A stretch of DNA of 7,064 nt from Weeksellaceae bacterium (GTDB lineage Bacteria; Bacteroidota; Bacteroidia; Flavobacteriales; Weeksellaceae), in contig JAKOOI010000433.1 in NCBI GenBank assembly GCA_022701475.1, positions 1 to 7,064 on the forward strand, read 5' to 3'. This document shows positions 1 through 6,621 of the stretch, piece after piece. Under the pieces are notes generated by a model, which saw only the letters and a list, made by a program, of their open reading frames with translations, made no database searches and was not told the origin of the DNA. Positions within the stretch are counted from its first letter, which is position 1. The number at the start of each line of letters is the position of its first letter. The position numbers were made by a program, and so were the translations under genes.

Positions 1-602
1 ACCAGTTTACCAGGAAAATGGTGAAAATCGGTGACGCCACACCGGATTTCATCGGCGGAATCAGCAACAACTTTTCTTACAAAGGATTTGATATGGCGAT
101 CTTTATGAAATTCAGCGTCGGGGGAGACATCTATAATGCAACGAAACACAGCCTCAGCCCGTATGCCATATTCCAGAATTTCCCTTCTGAATTCGGAAGT
201 AATTTTTACCAGCTTATCGATCCCAATACCGGCCAGCAGACCAACAATCTCATCCGGCTCAAGGAACTTAATCCGGACGAGGAATCCCGCCTGTGGAGTC
301 TGAGCAATACCAATACGCAGACCATTACCTATCCGTCCTCTTATTATGTGGAAGACGGCTCATATCTGAGGATTGCCCAGCTCACATTAGGCTATTCGCT
401 CCCTAAAAATTACCTGAAAGACATTATGGTAACCAATGCAAGGATTTATTTTACCGTTAATAACCTGGCTACGATTACCGGGTATTCCGGTTACGATCCT
501 GAAGTGTCGGCGGCCAGTGGGGTGGCTGTAACACCGGGATATGACAGCTCCACATTCCCAAGATCAAGAAGCTATGTTCTAGGGATCAATTTAACTTTTT
601 AA
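1..602 (+). CDS. SusC/RagA-type TonB-dependent outer-membrane receptor, C-terminal part (5' truncated by window)
   Basis: This is the last ~200 residues of a SusC-like receptor, the outer-membrane beta-barrel that imports glycan fragments using TonB energy together with a SusD lid. The reading frame is open from base 3, so the Met codon at 18 is internal and the true start lies upstream of the window. Visible family hallmarks are the barrel motif GDATPDFIGGISNNFSYKGF (about residues 9-28 of the visible part), followed by FMKFSVGGDIYNA, then VEDGSYLRIAQLTLGYSLP, NARIYFTVNNLATITGYSGYDPEV and the terminal RSYVLGINLTF. It ends in Phe, as expected for a BAM-assembled barrel. The plug, carboxypeptidase-like domain and TonB box are outside the window. 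The stop lies 19 nt before the SusD-like gene, the usual SusC-SusD order and spacing, so the two are almost certainly cotranscribed. The family is certain. The substrate is inferred only from the rhamnose genes downstream. Confidence 0.96.
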   Translation, partial: QFTRKMVKIGDATPDFIGGISNNFSYKGFDMAIFMKFSVGGDIYNATKHSLSPYAIFQNFPSEFGSNFYQLIDPNTGQQTNNLIRLKELNPDEESRLWSLSNTNTQTITYPSSYYVEDGSYLRIAQLTLGYSLPKNYLKDIMVTNARIYFTVNNLATITGYSGYDPEVSAASGVAVTPGYDSSTFPRSRSYVLGINLTF

Positions 603-621
603 TCTTTTAACTGAATTCAAC

Positions 622-2691
622 ATGAAAAATATATTCAACAGGCACCGGCTGATCAGAAGAACTGCAGCGGTCTCCGCCCTCTTTTTTGCCGTGCTGGCCA
701 CCAATTCCTGCAGCGATGATTTCCTGGACCAGCCTTCTTACAACAATGCAAGTGCAGATACGGTTTTCGACAACATCCAGACAGCGGAAATGTTTGTGCT
801 GGGATGTTACAGAGGTCTGGTACCAACGGAAATGTTTTACCAGCTGGGAGCCGGCGATACCGTGGTCCACTCCAATGAAGCGCTGAACAACTCGAAATAT
901 AATGTCGGGAACTATAATTATGACGCTTACACCCCTTTTACGGTGACCGGAATCTATTCCGCCATGTACGCCGTCATCGAACGTACGAATATTGCGGCCA
1001 GCAAATTATCCGAAATGCCGGCCAGCCCCAAGCGGGATGCCCTGATCGGTGAAGTGAAAGCGATCCGTGCTTTCTGCTACTATAACCTGATCCGTATCTA
1101 CGGGGATGTACCGGCAGTCTGGGAACCGCTGGAATCCCTGAATCCCGACGATCCCAATACCTTTTATCCCAAACGGGCTTCCCGTGATGTCATCTATGAC
1201 AGGATCGTAGCGGACCTGCAGGAAGCAACCGTTACCGTGCCTTCACTGGCACAAAGCGGCTTCGGGACTACGGAAAGACTGTCGAAAGAAGGGATCAATG
1301 CTCTCTTAGCCAGAATTGCCATGTATGCAGCCGGATATTCCCTGCGCTGGGAGCTCAACACCTCAAATCCCGGGATTGTATCCCGCAGGTCAGACAACAA
1401 CAGGGTAAGGGAGCTGTACCAGATTGCAGACAACGCCTGTGCGGCTGTCATCAACGGCGGAACCAAAAGCCTGGTGCAGAGCCAGGGCGGGAAAAGCGGT
1501 TTTGAAGCCCTATGGTTCAATTTTTCCCGAAGGAACTTCGGGACGGTAAATTCTGAGATGCTCTGGCATATCGCTTCCTATGGCCAGAATACCAACTCCG
1601 CTTTCCAGGTATATGCCCATCCGGGATCCAGGGGCGGTGTGTTCGGGGGACGTTCTTCACAGCAGTTTATCCTGCCGTCCTATTACCTGTCTTTCAACAG
1701 TGCCGACACCCGAAGGGATGTTTCCTGTACTTCCTATAGTATTACTTATCTCGATACAGGCCTTGCCGGTGATAAATGGGTAGATGTGGGGACTACTTAT
1801 TCTGCCATTATGCCCGGTAAATTCAGGCTTTCATGGGGAGTAGAGCCTCAGGCGGCCAGTGACCGGAACCTTAATATCCCGATCCTCAGGTACGCCGATG
1901 TCCTGCTGATGTATGCGGAAACCCAGAACTACCTGAACAACGGGCCTACCGCTGCTGCCAATGCCGCCCTGATGGCGGTCCGTACAAGAGCGGGCGTAGG
2001 ATCATTGCCAATGCCGGCCGGCCAGAGCAACTTCCTGAATGCCATCGTGCAGGAAAGGAAATGGGAATTTGCAGGCGAGTTCAACCTGCGCACCGATCTC
2101 ATCAGGACTAACAGCCTGACCAGCGAGATCGAAGCCACCAGGCAGGATATGAAAGACCTTTCCAGAAGGGCAGGGAAATATACCAACATTCCGTTGTACA
2201 GGCTGTATAAATACCATCAGAATACCCAGGTTTATGGGGATCCGTTCCTGGCGCTTCCGTATATCGATATCACCAGCCCGACAGAGATTGCCGCCATCCA
2301 GAATGTTCCGACCAATGAGGCGAACTATGCAGCTTATCAGGCAACACTGGCTACCATTGTGGCGGCCCATGGCGTTGCCTATCAGTCTACTGACAAATGG
2401 TACCCGACCCAGATGTTCCAGGCTTATACAAGCACCTTCAACGGGAATGCCAGGAAGGCTGTAGGATTCAAGGCAGGGTTCAATACCCTGGGCATGGGAA
2501 ATAATATGTATTCCAAGCCTTTTGGGTTTACAGAAAACAACGGCTCTTATCCTACCTGGATCGAATCGGCTAATGACGGGCTGTTCTTCGGTTTCAAGAC
2601 CAATAAGACGGAACTGCTTCCTTTTGCGGCGGCTTCCGCAGGCCATCCGATGATCGACAACCCTAACCTGACCCAGCTGCCCGGATATTAA
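622..2691 (+). CDS. SusD/RagB-family surface glycan-binding lipoprotein
   Basis: This 689-residue protein is the lipoprotein partner of the upstream SusC. SusD proteins sit on the cell surface and close over the SusC barrel to capture oligosaccharide. The N terminus has a basic region (R8-R13), a hydrophobic stretch (A15-A26) and a lipobox T27-N28-S29-C30. Cys30 is followed by S31-D32-D33-F34, like the Flavobacterium lipoprotein surface-export signal. Family segments in order are VKAIRAFCYYNLIRIYGDVP (145-164), in the TPR-like N-terminal half; NIPILRYADVLLMYAETQN (418-436); QERKWEFAGEFNLRTDLIRT (477-496); and the closing DNPNLTQLPGY (679-689). The last three are typical of the SusD C-terminal domain. 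At 689 residues it is longer than many SusD proteins. The extra length appears to lie around 500-655, between the ER..WEF segment and the C-terminal signature. The start fits the signal peptide, and no ribosome-binding site is visible. Ligand specificity cannot be read from sequence. Confidence 0.96.
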   Translation: MKNIFNRHRLIRRTAAVSALFFAVLATNSCSDDFLDQPSYNNASADTVFDNIQTAEMFVLGCYRGLVPTEMFYQLGAGDTVVHSNEALNNSKYNVGNYNYDAYTPFTVTGIYSAMYAVIERTNIAASKLSEMPASPKRDALIGEVKAIRAFCYYNLIRIYGDVPAVWEPLESLNPDDPNTFYPKRASRDVIYDRIVADLQEATVTVPSLAQSGFGTTERLSKEGINALLARIAMYAAGYSLRWELNTSNPGIVSRRSDNNRVRELYQIADNACAAVINGGTKSLVQSQGGKSGFEALWFNFSRRNFGTVNSEMLWHIASYGQNTNSAFQVYAHPGSRGGVFGGRSSQQFILPSYYLSFNSADTRRDVSCTSYSITYLDTGLAGDKWVDVGTTYSAIMPGKFRLSWGVEPQAASDRNLNIPILRYADVLLMYAETQNYLNNGPTAAANAALMAVRTRAGVGSLPMPAGQSNFLNAIVQERKWEFAGEFNLRTDLIRTNSLTSEIEATRQDMKDLSRRAGKYTNIPLYRLYKYHQNTQVYGDPFLALPYIDITSPTEIAAIQNVPTNEANYAAYQATLATIVAAHGVAYQSTDKWYPTQMFQAYTSTFNGNARKAVGFKAGFNTLGMGNNMYSKPFGFTENNGSYPTWIESANDGLFFGFKTNKTELLPFAAASAGHPMIDNPNLTQLPGY

Positions 2692-2739
2692 AATCTGAAC
2701 AACCCCGAATCACAATATATTAACCATGGAACCCGGATC

Positions 2740-2850
2740 AGGCTGTTATAATCTAATAAAGATAAAGAAGCTGATAATTGTTTATTAACTGATCTTTAAA
2801 TACGGCGCCCGGCAGTATAGTACGGGATGCCCCAGAAATTATAACAGTCT
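2740..2850. repeat. Inverted repeat (13-bp arms, 85-nt spacer) ahead of the aldolase-dehydrogenase gene
   Basis: Arm 1 (2740-2752, AGGCTGTTATAAT) and arm 2 (2838-2850, ATTATAACAGTCT) are reverse complements except for one G-T pair; the inner 10 bp are perfect. The second arm ends on the first base of the TAATTTTG promoter-like element. This placement suits a pair of binding sites for a regulator acting by looping, or long-range RNA pairing. The repeat itself is seen directly, while its role is inference. No poly-T tract follows either arm, so it is not an obvious terminator of the susCD transcript. Confidence 0.45.
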
Positions 2851-2857
2851 AATTTTG
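2850..2857 (+). promoter_or_regulatory. Candidate Bacteroidota -7 promoter element (TAATTTTG)
   Basis: The octamer fits the Bacteroidota sigma-ABfr -7 consensus TAnnTTTG exactly. It lies 29 nt before the start codon of the aldolase-dehydrogenase gene, which would give a short leader. No clear -33 TTG is found 19-21 nt upstream, so the promoter would be weak or activator-dependent. If real, it separates the catabolic genes from the susCD transcript. Confidence 0.4.
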
Positions 2858-2886
2858 GGTAAAAATTTAGAAACAGAAAACCGACA

Positions 2887-4989
2887 ATGGAAAAAGTAAA
2901 GACATTCAGATATGTAAACTATTTATGGGACGAAGAAAAAGCGGCGGCTTTGGGTAATGACCAGGTGGCTTTATTCCTCTACCGTTCCAACATCCTGGGT
3001 GCAGACCTCAGGATTACCAATTACGGAGGCGGAAATACAAGTTGTAAAACCATCGAAAAAGATCCGCTGACCAACGAAGACGTAGAGGTAATGTGGGTAA
3101 AAGGCTCAGGAGGAGACATCGGAACCCTGACCAGAAAAGGAATTGCAGGCCTCTATACCGAGAGATTGAGAAACCTGAAAAACGTGTATGAAGGACTGGA
3201 GGATGAAGACCGCATGGTCGGCCTGTTCAACCACTGCATCTATGATCTGGACAGCAAAGCTCCGTCTATCGATACACCGCTTCACGGACTGCTTCCTTTC
3301 AAGCATATTGACCACCTTCACCCGGATGCCTTAATTGCGGTTGCTGCGGCTAAAGACAGCGAAGCGGTGACCAGGGAAATCTGGGGCGATACCATGGGCT
3401 GGGTGCCCTGGCAGAAACCGGGTTTTGACCTTGGGTTACAGCTGGAAAAATGCCTGAATGACAATCCCGGAATCAGAGGAATTGTCTTAGGAAGCCACGG
3501 CCTGTTTACCTGGGGCGATACTTCATATGAATGTTACATGAACAGCCTGGAAGTCATTGAGACCGCTTCTGAATATATTACAAAGAAAATAGCGGAAAAA
3601 GGCGAGGTTTTCGGCGGACAGAAAGTAGAATCGCTTCCTGCCGAAGACCGTAAAAGCAAAGCCGCTCAGATCATGCCGTTGTTAAGGGGATTGGCTTCTT
3701 CCGAAAACAGAATGGTGGGGCATTTTACAGACAGTGATGTTGTTTTGGAATACATTAACAGCCGCGATCTGGAAAGACTGGCTCCGATGGGAACATCATG
3801 CCCGGATCATTTTTTACGAACGAAAATCCAGCCGTTGGTATTGACCTTGGATAAAAATGAGGATCTGACGGATTCCAAAGCGGTGTTAGAAAAATTACAT
3901 CCGCTGTTTGAGCAATACAGGCAGGAATACAAAGAATACTACGAAACGTGTAAACATCCGGACAGCCCGGCCATGCGTGACCCGAATCCGGTCATCATCA
4001 TCTACCCGGGCGTGGGAATGTTCAGTTTCTCAAAAGATAAGCAGACTACCCGTGTGGCCAGCGAATTTTATGTAAACGCCATTAATGTGATGCGCGGCGC
4101 CGAGGCCATCTCGGAATATACTTCGCTGCCGAGACAGGAAGCTTTTGACATCGAATACTGGCTGCTGGAAGAAGCAAAGCTTCAGAGAATGCCGAAAGAA
4201 AAACCGTTATCCAGGAAGATTGCCATCGTTACCGGGGCCGGAGGCGGAATCGGGCAGGCTATTGCCGATAAAATGATTGCCGAAGGTGCTGTGGTGGTGT
4301 ACACCGACCTGAATGCCGGAGCCGTGGAATCGGCTACTGCAAAATACAATAAAGACCAGGCCCTTGCCGTTCAGTGTGATGTGACCAGTGATGAAGCCAT
4401 AGCCAGGGCTTTTAAGGAAGCCGTACTGGCTTTCGGCGGGGTAGACATCATCGTGCATTCTGCCGGGCTGGCCATTTCAAAATCGCTGGAAGAAACTACG
4501 CTGCAGGACTGGGACTTACTGGAGAATGTTTTGGTGAAAGGCCAGTTCCTGATGTCCAAAACAGGAACGGAAATCATGAAAAAGCAGAACCTGGGCGGGG
4601 ATATCGTGAATATTGCCAGCAAAAACGGATTGGTGGCAGGACCCAATAATGTGGCTTACGGGACGGCAAAAGCGGCCCAGCAGCACATGACCCGGTTACT
4701 GGCTGCAGAACTGGCTTCCAGCAAAATCCGTGTAAACGTGGTAAATCCGGACGGCGTGATCGTAGGAAGCAAGATCTGGGAAGGCGAATGGGCGGAAGGC
4801 CGCGCCAAAGCCAATGGGATTTCCGTAGAAGAATTGCCGGCATTCTATGCCAAGAGGAACCTGCTGAACGAAATCATCCTTCCGGAAGATATTGCCAACG
4901 GCGTATTTGCCTGCGTAGCCATTTTGGATAAAAGTACAGGAAACATCATCAATGTAGACGGCGGAATGGCCAATGCCTTCCCGAGATAA
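2887..4989 (+). CDS. rhaD: Bifunctional L-rhamnulose-1-phosphate aldolase / short-chain dehydrogenase (L-lactaldehyde dehydrogenase), RhaEW/RhaD-SDR type
   Basis: This 700-residue cytoplasmic fusion enzyme acts late in L-rhamnose catabolism. The N-terminal class II aldolase domain (about 25-260) cleaves L-rhamnulose-1-phosphate to DHAP and L-lactaldehyde. It shows the phosphate-binding motif NYGGGNTSCK (45-54), the metal-ligand pattern H143-x-H145 and a third candidate ligand H204 (GSHGLF). A linker region (about 260-435) follows. The C-terminal dehydrogenase domain (about 443-700) has the Rossmann motif TGAGGGIG (449-456), an acidic D474 at the end of strand 2 (which favours NAD over NADP), D498, HSAG (524-527) and the catalytic set S578, Y591, K595. 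By family knowledge this domain oxidises L-lactaldehyde to L-lactate. The length fits the known fusion family (TIGR02632 type; B. subtilis YuxG is called RhaEW). An in-frame TAA at 2860-2862 precedes the start, and ATG 2887 is the first Met after it. It is followed by rhaI after 102 nt, probably in one transcript. Confidence 0.95.
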   Translation: MEKVKTFRYVNYLWDEEKAAALGNDQVALFLYRSNILGADLRITNYGGGNTSCKTIEKDPLTNEDVEVMWVKGSGGDIGTLTRKGIAGLYTERLRNLKNVYEGLEDEDRMVGLFNHCIYDLDSKAPSIDTPLHGLLPFKHIDHLHPDALIAVAAAKDSEAVTREIWGDTMGWVPWQKPGFDLGLQLEKCLNDNPGIRGIVLGSHGLFTWGDTSYECYMNSLEVIETASEYITKKIAEKGEVFGGQKVESLPAEDRKSKAAQIMPLLRGLASSENRMVGHFTDSDVVLEYINSRDLERLAPMGTSCPDHFLRTKIQPLVLTLDKNEDLTDSKAVLEKLHPLFEQYRQEYKEYYETCKHPDSPAMRDPNPVIIIYPGVGMFSFSKDKQTTRVASEFYVNAINVMRGAEAISEYTSLPRQEAFDIEYWLLEEAKLQRMPKEKPLSRKIAIVTGAGGGIGQAIADKMIAEGAVVVYTDLNAGAVESATAKYNKDQALAVQCDVTSDEAIARAFKEAVLAFGGVDIIVHSAGLAISKSLEETTLQDWDLLENVLVKGQFLMSKTGTEIMKKQNLGGDIVNIASKNGLVAGPNNVAYGTAKAAQQHMTRLLAAELASSKIRVNVVNPDGVIVGSKIWEGEWAEGRAKANGISVEELPAFYAKRNLLNEIILPEDIANGVFACVAILDKSTGNIINVDGGMANAFPR

Positions 4990-5001
4990 CAGTAATCGGA
5001 A

Positions 5002-5015
5002 GTTTTGCACGGTAA
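5002..5015 (+). repeat. Shared 14-mer, copy 1 (13/14 match to 6605-6618)
   Basis: GTTTTGCACGGTAA lies 12 nt after the stop codon of the aldolase-dehydrogenase gene and recurs with a single change (G to C at position 10) in the gap before the kinase. Two non-coding gaps of one pathway sharing such a string suggests a common operator or RNA motif. It also resembles a -7 element with one mismatch (AAGTTTTG, 5000-5007). Function is unproven. Confidence 0.35.
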
Positions 5016-5016
5016 T

Positions 5017-5037
5017 ATAATGATTCTACCTCATTAT
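5017..5037 (+). other. Intercistronic inverted repeat / small hairpin between rhaD and rhaI
   Basis: ATAATGA (5017-5023) and TCATTAT (5031-5037) are perfect reverse complements around a 7-nt loop TTCTACC. The stem is AT-rich and no T-run follows, so it is unlikely to be a terminator. It could be an mRNA processing or stabilising hairpin or a protein-binding palindrome. Confidence 0.4.
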
Positions 5038-5038
5038 C

Positions 5039-5054
5039 AGCCATAAGCCATAAG
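5039..5054 (+). repeat. 7-nt tandem duplication (AGCCATA x 2 plus AG)
   Basis: AGCCATA occurs twice head to tail, directly after the hairpin at 5017-5037 and 37 nt before the rhaI start. It is probably a chance slippage product, though the position leaves room for a half-site pair. Confidence 0.4.
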
Positions 5055-5091
5055 GGAAAGACGTATGAAAAAAGGATTTTAAAATCAGATT

Positions 5092-6372
5092 ATGATTATA
5101 GGAAAAGACAGTATTGAACAATATAACAAAAGGGAACCCGGGGACTTTGAGTTAGACTTCGGTTTTCTTCAGAATAAATTAACAAAGTCAGGAACAGACG
5201 TTGACGCTATCGTTAACAAAATTGCCGATTTCCAGGTGGCCATTCCCAGCTGGGCTTTAGGAGCCGGCGGAACCCGGTTCGGAAGGTTCTCCTACGGCGG
5301 TGAGCCGGCAACGCTGGAACAGAAGCTTGATGATATCGGCCTGATCCATGCCCTGACCGGTTCTGCAGGAGCCGTATCGCTGCATATTCCATGGGATATT
5401 CCTACGGATGTTCAGGCTATTAAAGATAAAGCCGCTTCGCACGGACTTGCCTTCGATGCCATGAATTCCAATACTTTCCAGGATCAGCCGGGGGCAGCAC
5501 ATTCCTATAAATTCGGTTCCCTGAATGCCGTGAATGAGGATTCAAGAGCATATGCCGTTGAGCATAATAAGGAAGTCATCAGGATCGGGAAGGAACTGGG
5601 TTCCAAAAGCCTTACGGTATGGCTGGCGGATGGTTCCAGTTTCCCGGGACAGCTGAATTTCCAGACCGCTTTGGCCAGAACCGAGCAGAGCCTGAAGGAA
5701 ATCTATGCCGGAATGCCGGAAGACTGGAAGCTTTTTATTGAATACAAGCCGTACGAACCGAATTTCTATTCCACTACCATCCAGGACTGGGGAACCTCTT
5801 TTATGCTGGCCAATGCCTGCGGTGAAAGAGCGTACACCCTGGTGGACCTGGGCCACCACCTGCCGAATTCCAACATCGAGCAGATTGTCGCCACGCTGAT
5901 GTACAGGGGAAAGCTCGGCGGATTCCATTTCAATGACAGCAAATACGGGGACGACGATCTGACGGTGGGTTCCATAAAACCTTATGCCTTGTTCCTGATT
6001 TTCAATGAGCTGGTATACGGGATCGAAAACAACCCGCAGAACCCGTATCCCGCATGGATGATCGACGCCAGCCACAACATCAAGGATCCGCTGGAAGACC
6101 TCATCCAGTCCCTTGAAGCGATTCTGCTGGCGTATGCACAGGCACTCCTGGTAGACCAGAAGTCCCTGAAAGCAGCACAGCAGGCCGGCGATGTAGTCCT
6201 TGCCCAGGAAATCCTGCAGCATGCCTACCGCACGGATGTCCGTCCGTTGCTGCGGGCCGCCAGGCTGAAAGCCGGCGCGGCACTGGATCCGGTGTCAGCC
6301 TACAGGAATCTGAAGGTAAGGGAGACCCTGATCTCGGAAAGAGGCCTTCATGCCAAAGCAACGGGTCTTTAG
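5092..6372 (+). CDS. rhaI: L-rhamnose isomerase (RhaI, Pseudomonas stutzeri L-RhI type)
   Basis: This 426-residue cytoplasmic, metal-dependent TIM-barrel isomerase converts L-rhamnose to L-rhamnulose, the first committed step. The length matches the ~430-residue P. stutzeri L-RhI. The metal ligands recalled for that enzyme (E219, D254, H281, D327) all have counterparts shifted by exactly two: E217 (FIEYK, with K219), D252 (VDLGHH), H279 (GFHFND) and D325 (MIDASH). Other typical segments are IPSWALGAGGTRFGRF (51-66) and MNSNTF (124-129). This places it in the RhaI/L-RhI family rather than the E. coli RhaA family. Such enzymes can act on other aldoses, but the neighbours point to rhamnose. The start is fixed by an in-frame TAA at 5080-5082 with ATG 5092 the first Met after it; no Shine-Dalgarno is seen. 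The stop codon lies within a hairpin (6360-6379). Confidence 0.95.
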   Translation: MIIGKDSIEQYNKREPGDFELDFGFLQNKLTKSGTDVDAIVNKIADFQVAIPSWALGAGGTRFGRFSYGGEPATLEQKLDDIGLIHALTGSAGAVSLHIPWDIPTDVQAIKDKAASHGLAFDAMNSNTFQDQPGAAHSYKFGSLNAVNEDSRAYAVEHNKEVIRIGKELGSKSLTVWLADGSSFPGQLNFQTALARTEQSLKEIYAGMPEDWKLFIEYKPYEPNFYSTTIQDWGTSFMLANACGERAYTLVDLGHHLPNSNIEQIVATLMYRGKLGGFHFNDSKYGDDDLTVGSIKPYALFLIFNELVYGIENNPQNPYPAWMIDASHNIKDPLEDLIQSLEAILLAYAQALLVDQKSLKAAQQAGDVVLAQEILQHAYRTDVRPLLRAARLKAGAALDPVSAYRNLKVRETLISERGLHAKATGL

Positions 6373-6379
6373 ACCTGTT
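6360..6379 (+). terminator. Hairpin overlapping the rhaI stop codon (weak terminator or attenuator candidate)
   Basis: AACGGGTC (6360-6367) pairs with GACCTGTT (6372-6379), giving 8 bp including one G-U around a UUUA loop. The TAG stop (6370-6372) lies in the loop and 3' arm. The following bases (ATGATTTGATAGTTTTC) are only moderately T-rich, so intrinsic termination would be partial at best. Partial termination would lower kinase expression relative to RhaI. Alternatively it is a 3'-end stabilising stem. Confidence 0.35.
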
Positions 6380-6395
6380 ATGATTTGATAGTTTT

Positions 6396-6419
6396 CACTT
6401 CCAGGTGCAATCGGAAGTG
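6396..6419 (+). other. Perfect 7-bp hairpin after rhaI
   Basis: CACTTCC (6396-6402) pairs perfectly with GGAAGTG (6413-6419) around a 10-nt loop. A TTTT precedes it and an AT-rich stretch (TAATTATATG) follows. Together with the hairpin at 6360-6379 it could mark the 3' end of a rhaD-rhaI transcript, but there is no clean T-run. Confidence 0.4.
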
Positions 6420-6446
6420 TAATTATATGTATCCTTATATTTTTAT

Positions 6447-6548
6447 CATTAAGGTTGAAAGTGTCCGGTGATACGGAATCCAGGCAGCAATGCCTGAAAG
6501 GATAAGTGGATTTTTCTTACAGCCGCAGTATCCGGACACTCCTTAATG
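6447..6548 (+). ncRNA. Candidate structured RNA: 102-nt imperfect inverted repeat with nested GCAA-tetraloop hairpin
   Basis: Three helices are nested in order. CATTAAGG (6447-6454) pairs with CCTTAATG (6541-6548). AGTGTCCGG (6460-6468) pairs with CCGGACACT (6532-6540). ATAC (6471-6474) pairs with GTAT (6528-6531). This gives 21 bp in all, with bulges of 5 and 2 nt on the 5' side only; the 3' strand is continuous. The enclosed segment contains a 6-bp hairpin CAGGCA/TGCCTG (6481-6496) closed by GCAA, a GNRA tetraloop, and a weaker UAAG/CUUA pairing (6502-6505 with 6516-6519). No T-run follows, so it is not a plain terminator. No known RNA family is recognised. A small mobile-element remnant with terminal inverted repeats is the main alternative, but no target-site duplication flanks it. 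Confidence 0.45.
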
Positions 6549-6551
6549 GTG

Positions 6552-6581
6552 TGATCAGTACCTCTGAAACAGGGTTGATCA
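6552..6581 (+). other. Stem-loop with TGATCA arms
   Basis: TGATCA at 6552-6557 pairs with TGATCA at 6576-6581. Inside, CTCTG (6562-6566) and CAGGG (6570-6574) form a short stem with an AAA loop and one G-U pair. It follows the 102-nt element after only 3 nt and would stack next to it in an RNA. The TGATCAG copies are also a direct repeat, so DNA-level half-sites are possible. Confidence 0.35.
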
Positions 6582-6604
6582 GCATTAAAAAAACTAAAGG
6601 GCTC

Positions 6605-6621
6605 GTTTTGCACCGTAAAAC
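6605..6621 (+). repeat. Shared 14-mer, copy 2, also a small hairpin
   Basis: GTTTTGCACCGTAA (6605-6618) matches the string at 5002-5015 in 13 of 14 positions. Here it also forms a 5-bp stem, GTTTT (6605-6609) with AAAAC (6617-6621). It may be an operator or RNA motif common to both gaps, and a one-mismatch -7 element (TCGTTTTG, 6603-6610) overlaps it. Confidence 0.35.

Noticed and set aside
18..20. ATG as a start codon for the first gene
   Set aside because: The frame is open upstream to the window edge and the residues around it are internal SusC barrel sequence.
2002..2646. Long minus-strand open frame (214 codons) opposite the SusD-like gene
   Set aside because: It lies wholly inside a gene with clear family motifs. 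The translation shows no recognisable domain and low-complexity composition typical of an antisense shadow.
2692..2760. Intrinsic terminator after the SusD-like gene
   Set aside because: No compact GC-rich stem followed by a T-run was found, so the end of the susCD transcript cannot be placed.
5065..5082. Five-codon frame (MKKGF, stop) in frame ahead of rhaI
   Set aside because: Too short to be evidence of a gene. It is useful only because its TAA rules out a longer RhaI N terminus.
5542..6222. Minus-strand open frame (226 codons) opposite rhaI
   Set aside because: It is opposite conserved active-site codons of rhaI and has no recognisable family features; long antisense frames are common in genes with this codon bias.
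6427..6546. Two tiny frames (14 codons at 6427-6471, 18 codons at 6490-6546) as leader peptides
   Set aside because: No ribosome-binding site, no rhamnose-related codon run to sense, and both overlap the stems of the 102-nt inverted repeat. No support beyond being open.
6447..6548. MITE or insertion-sequence remnant
   Set aside because: The inverted repeats look like transposon ends, but no flanking direct duplication or transposase fragment is seen. Kept as an alternative, not called.
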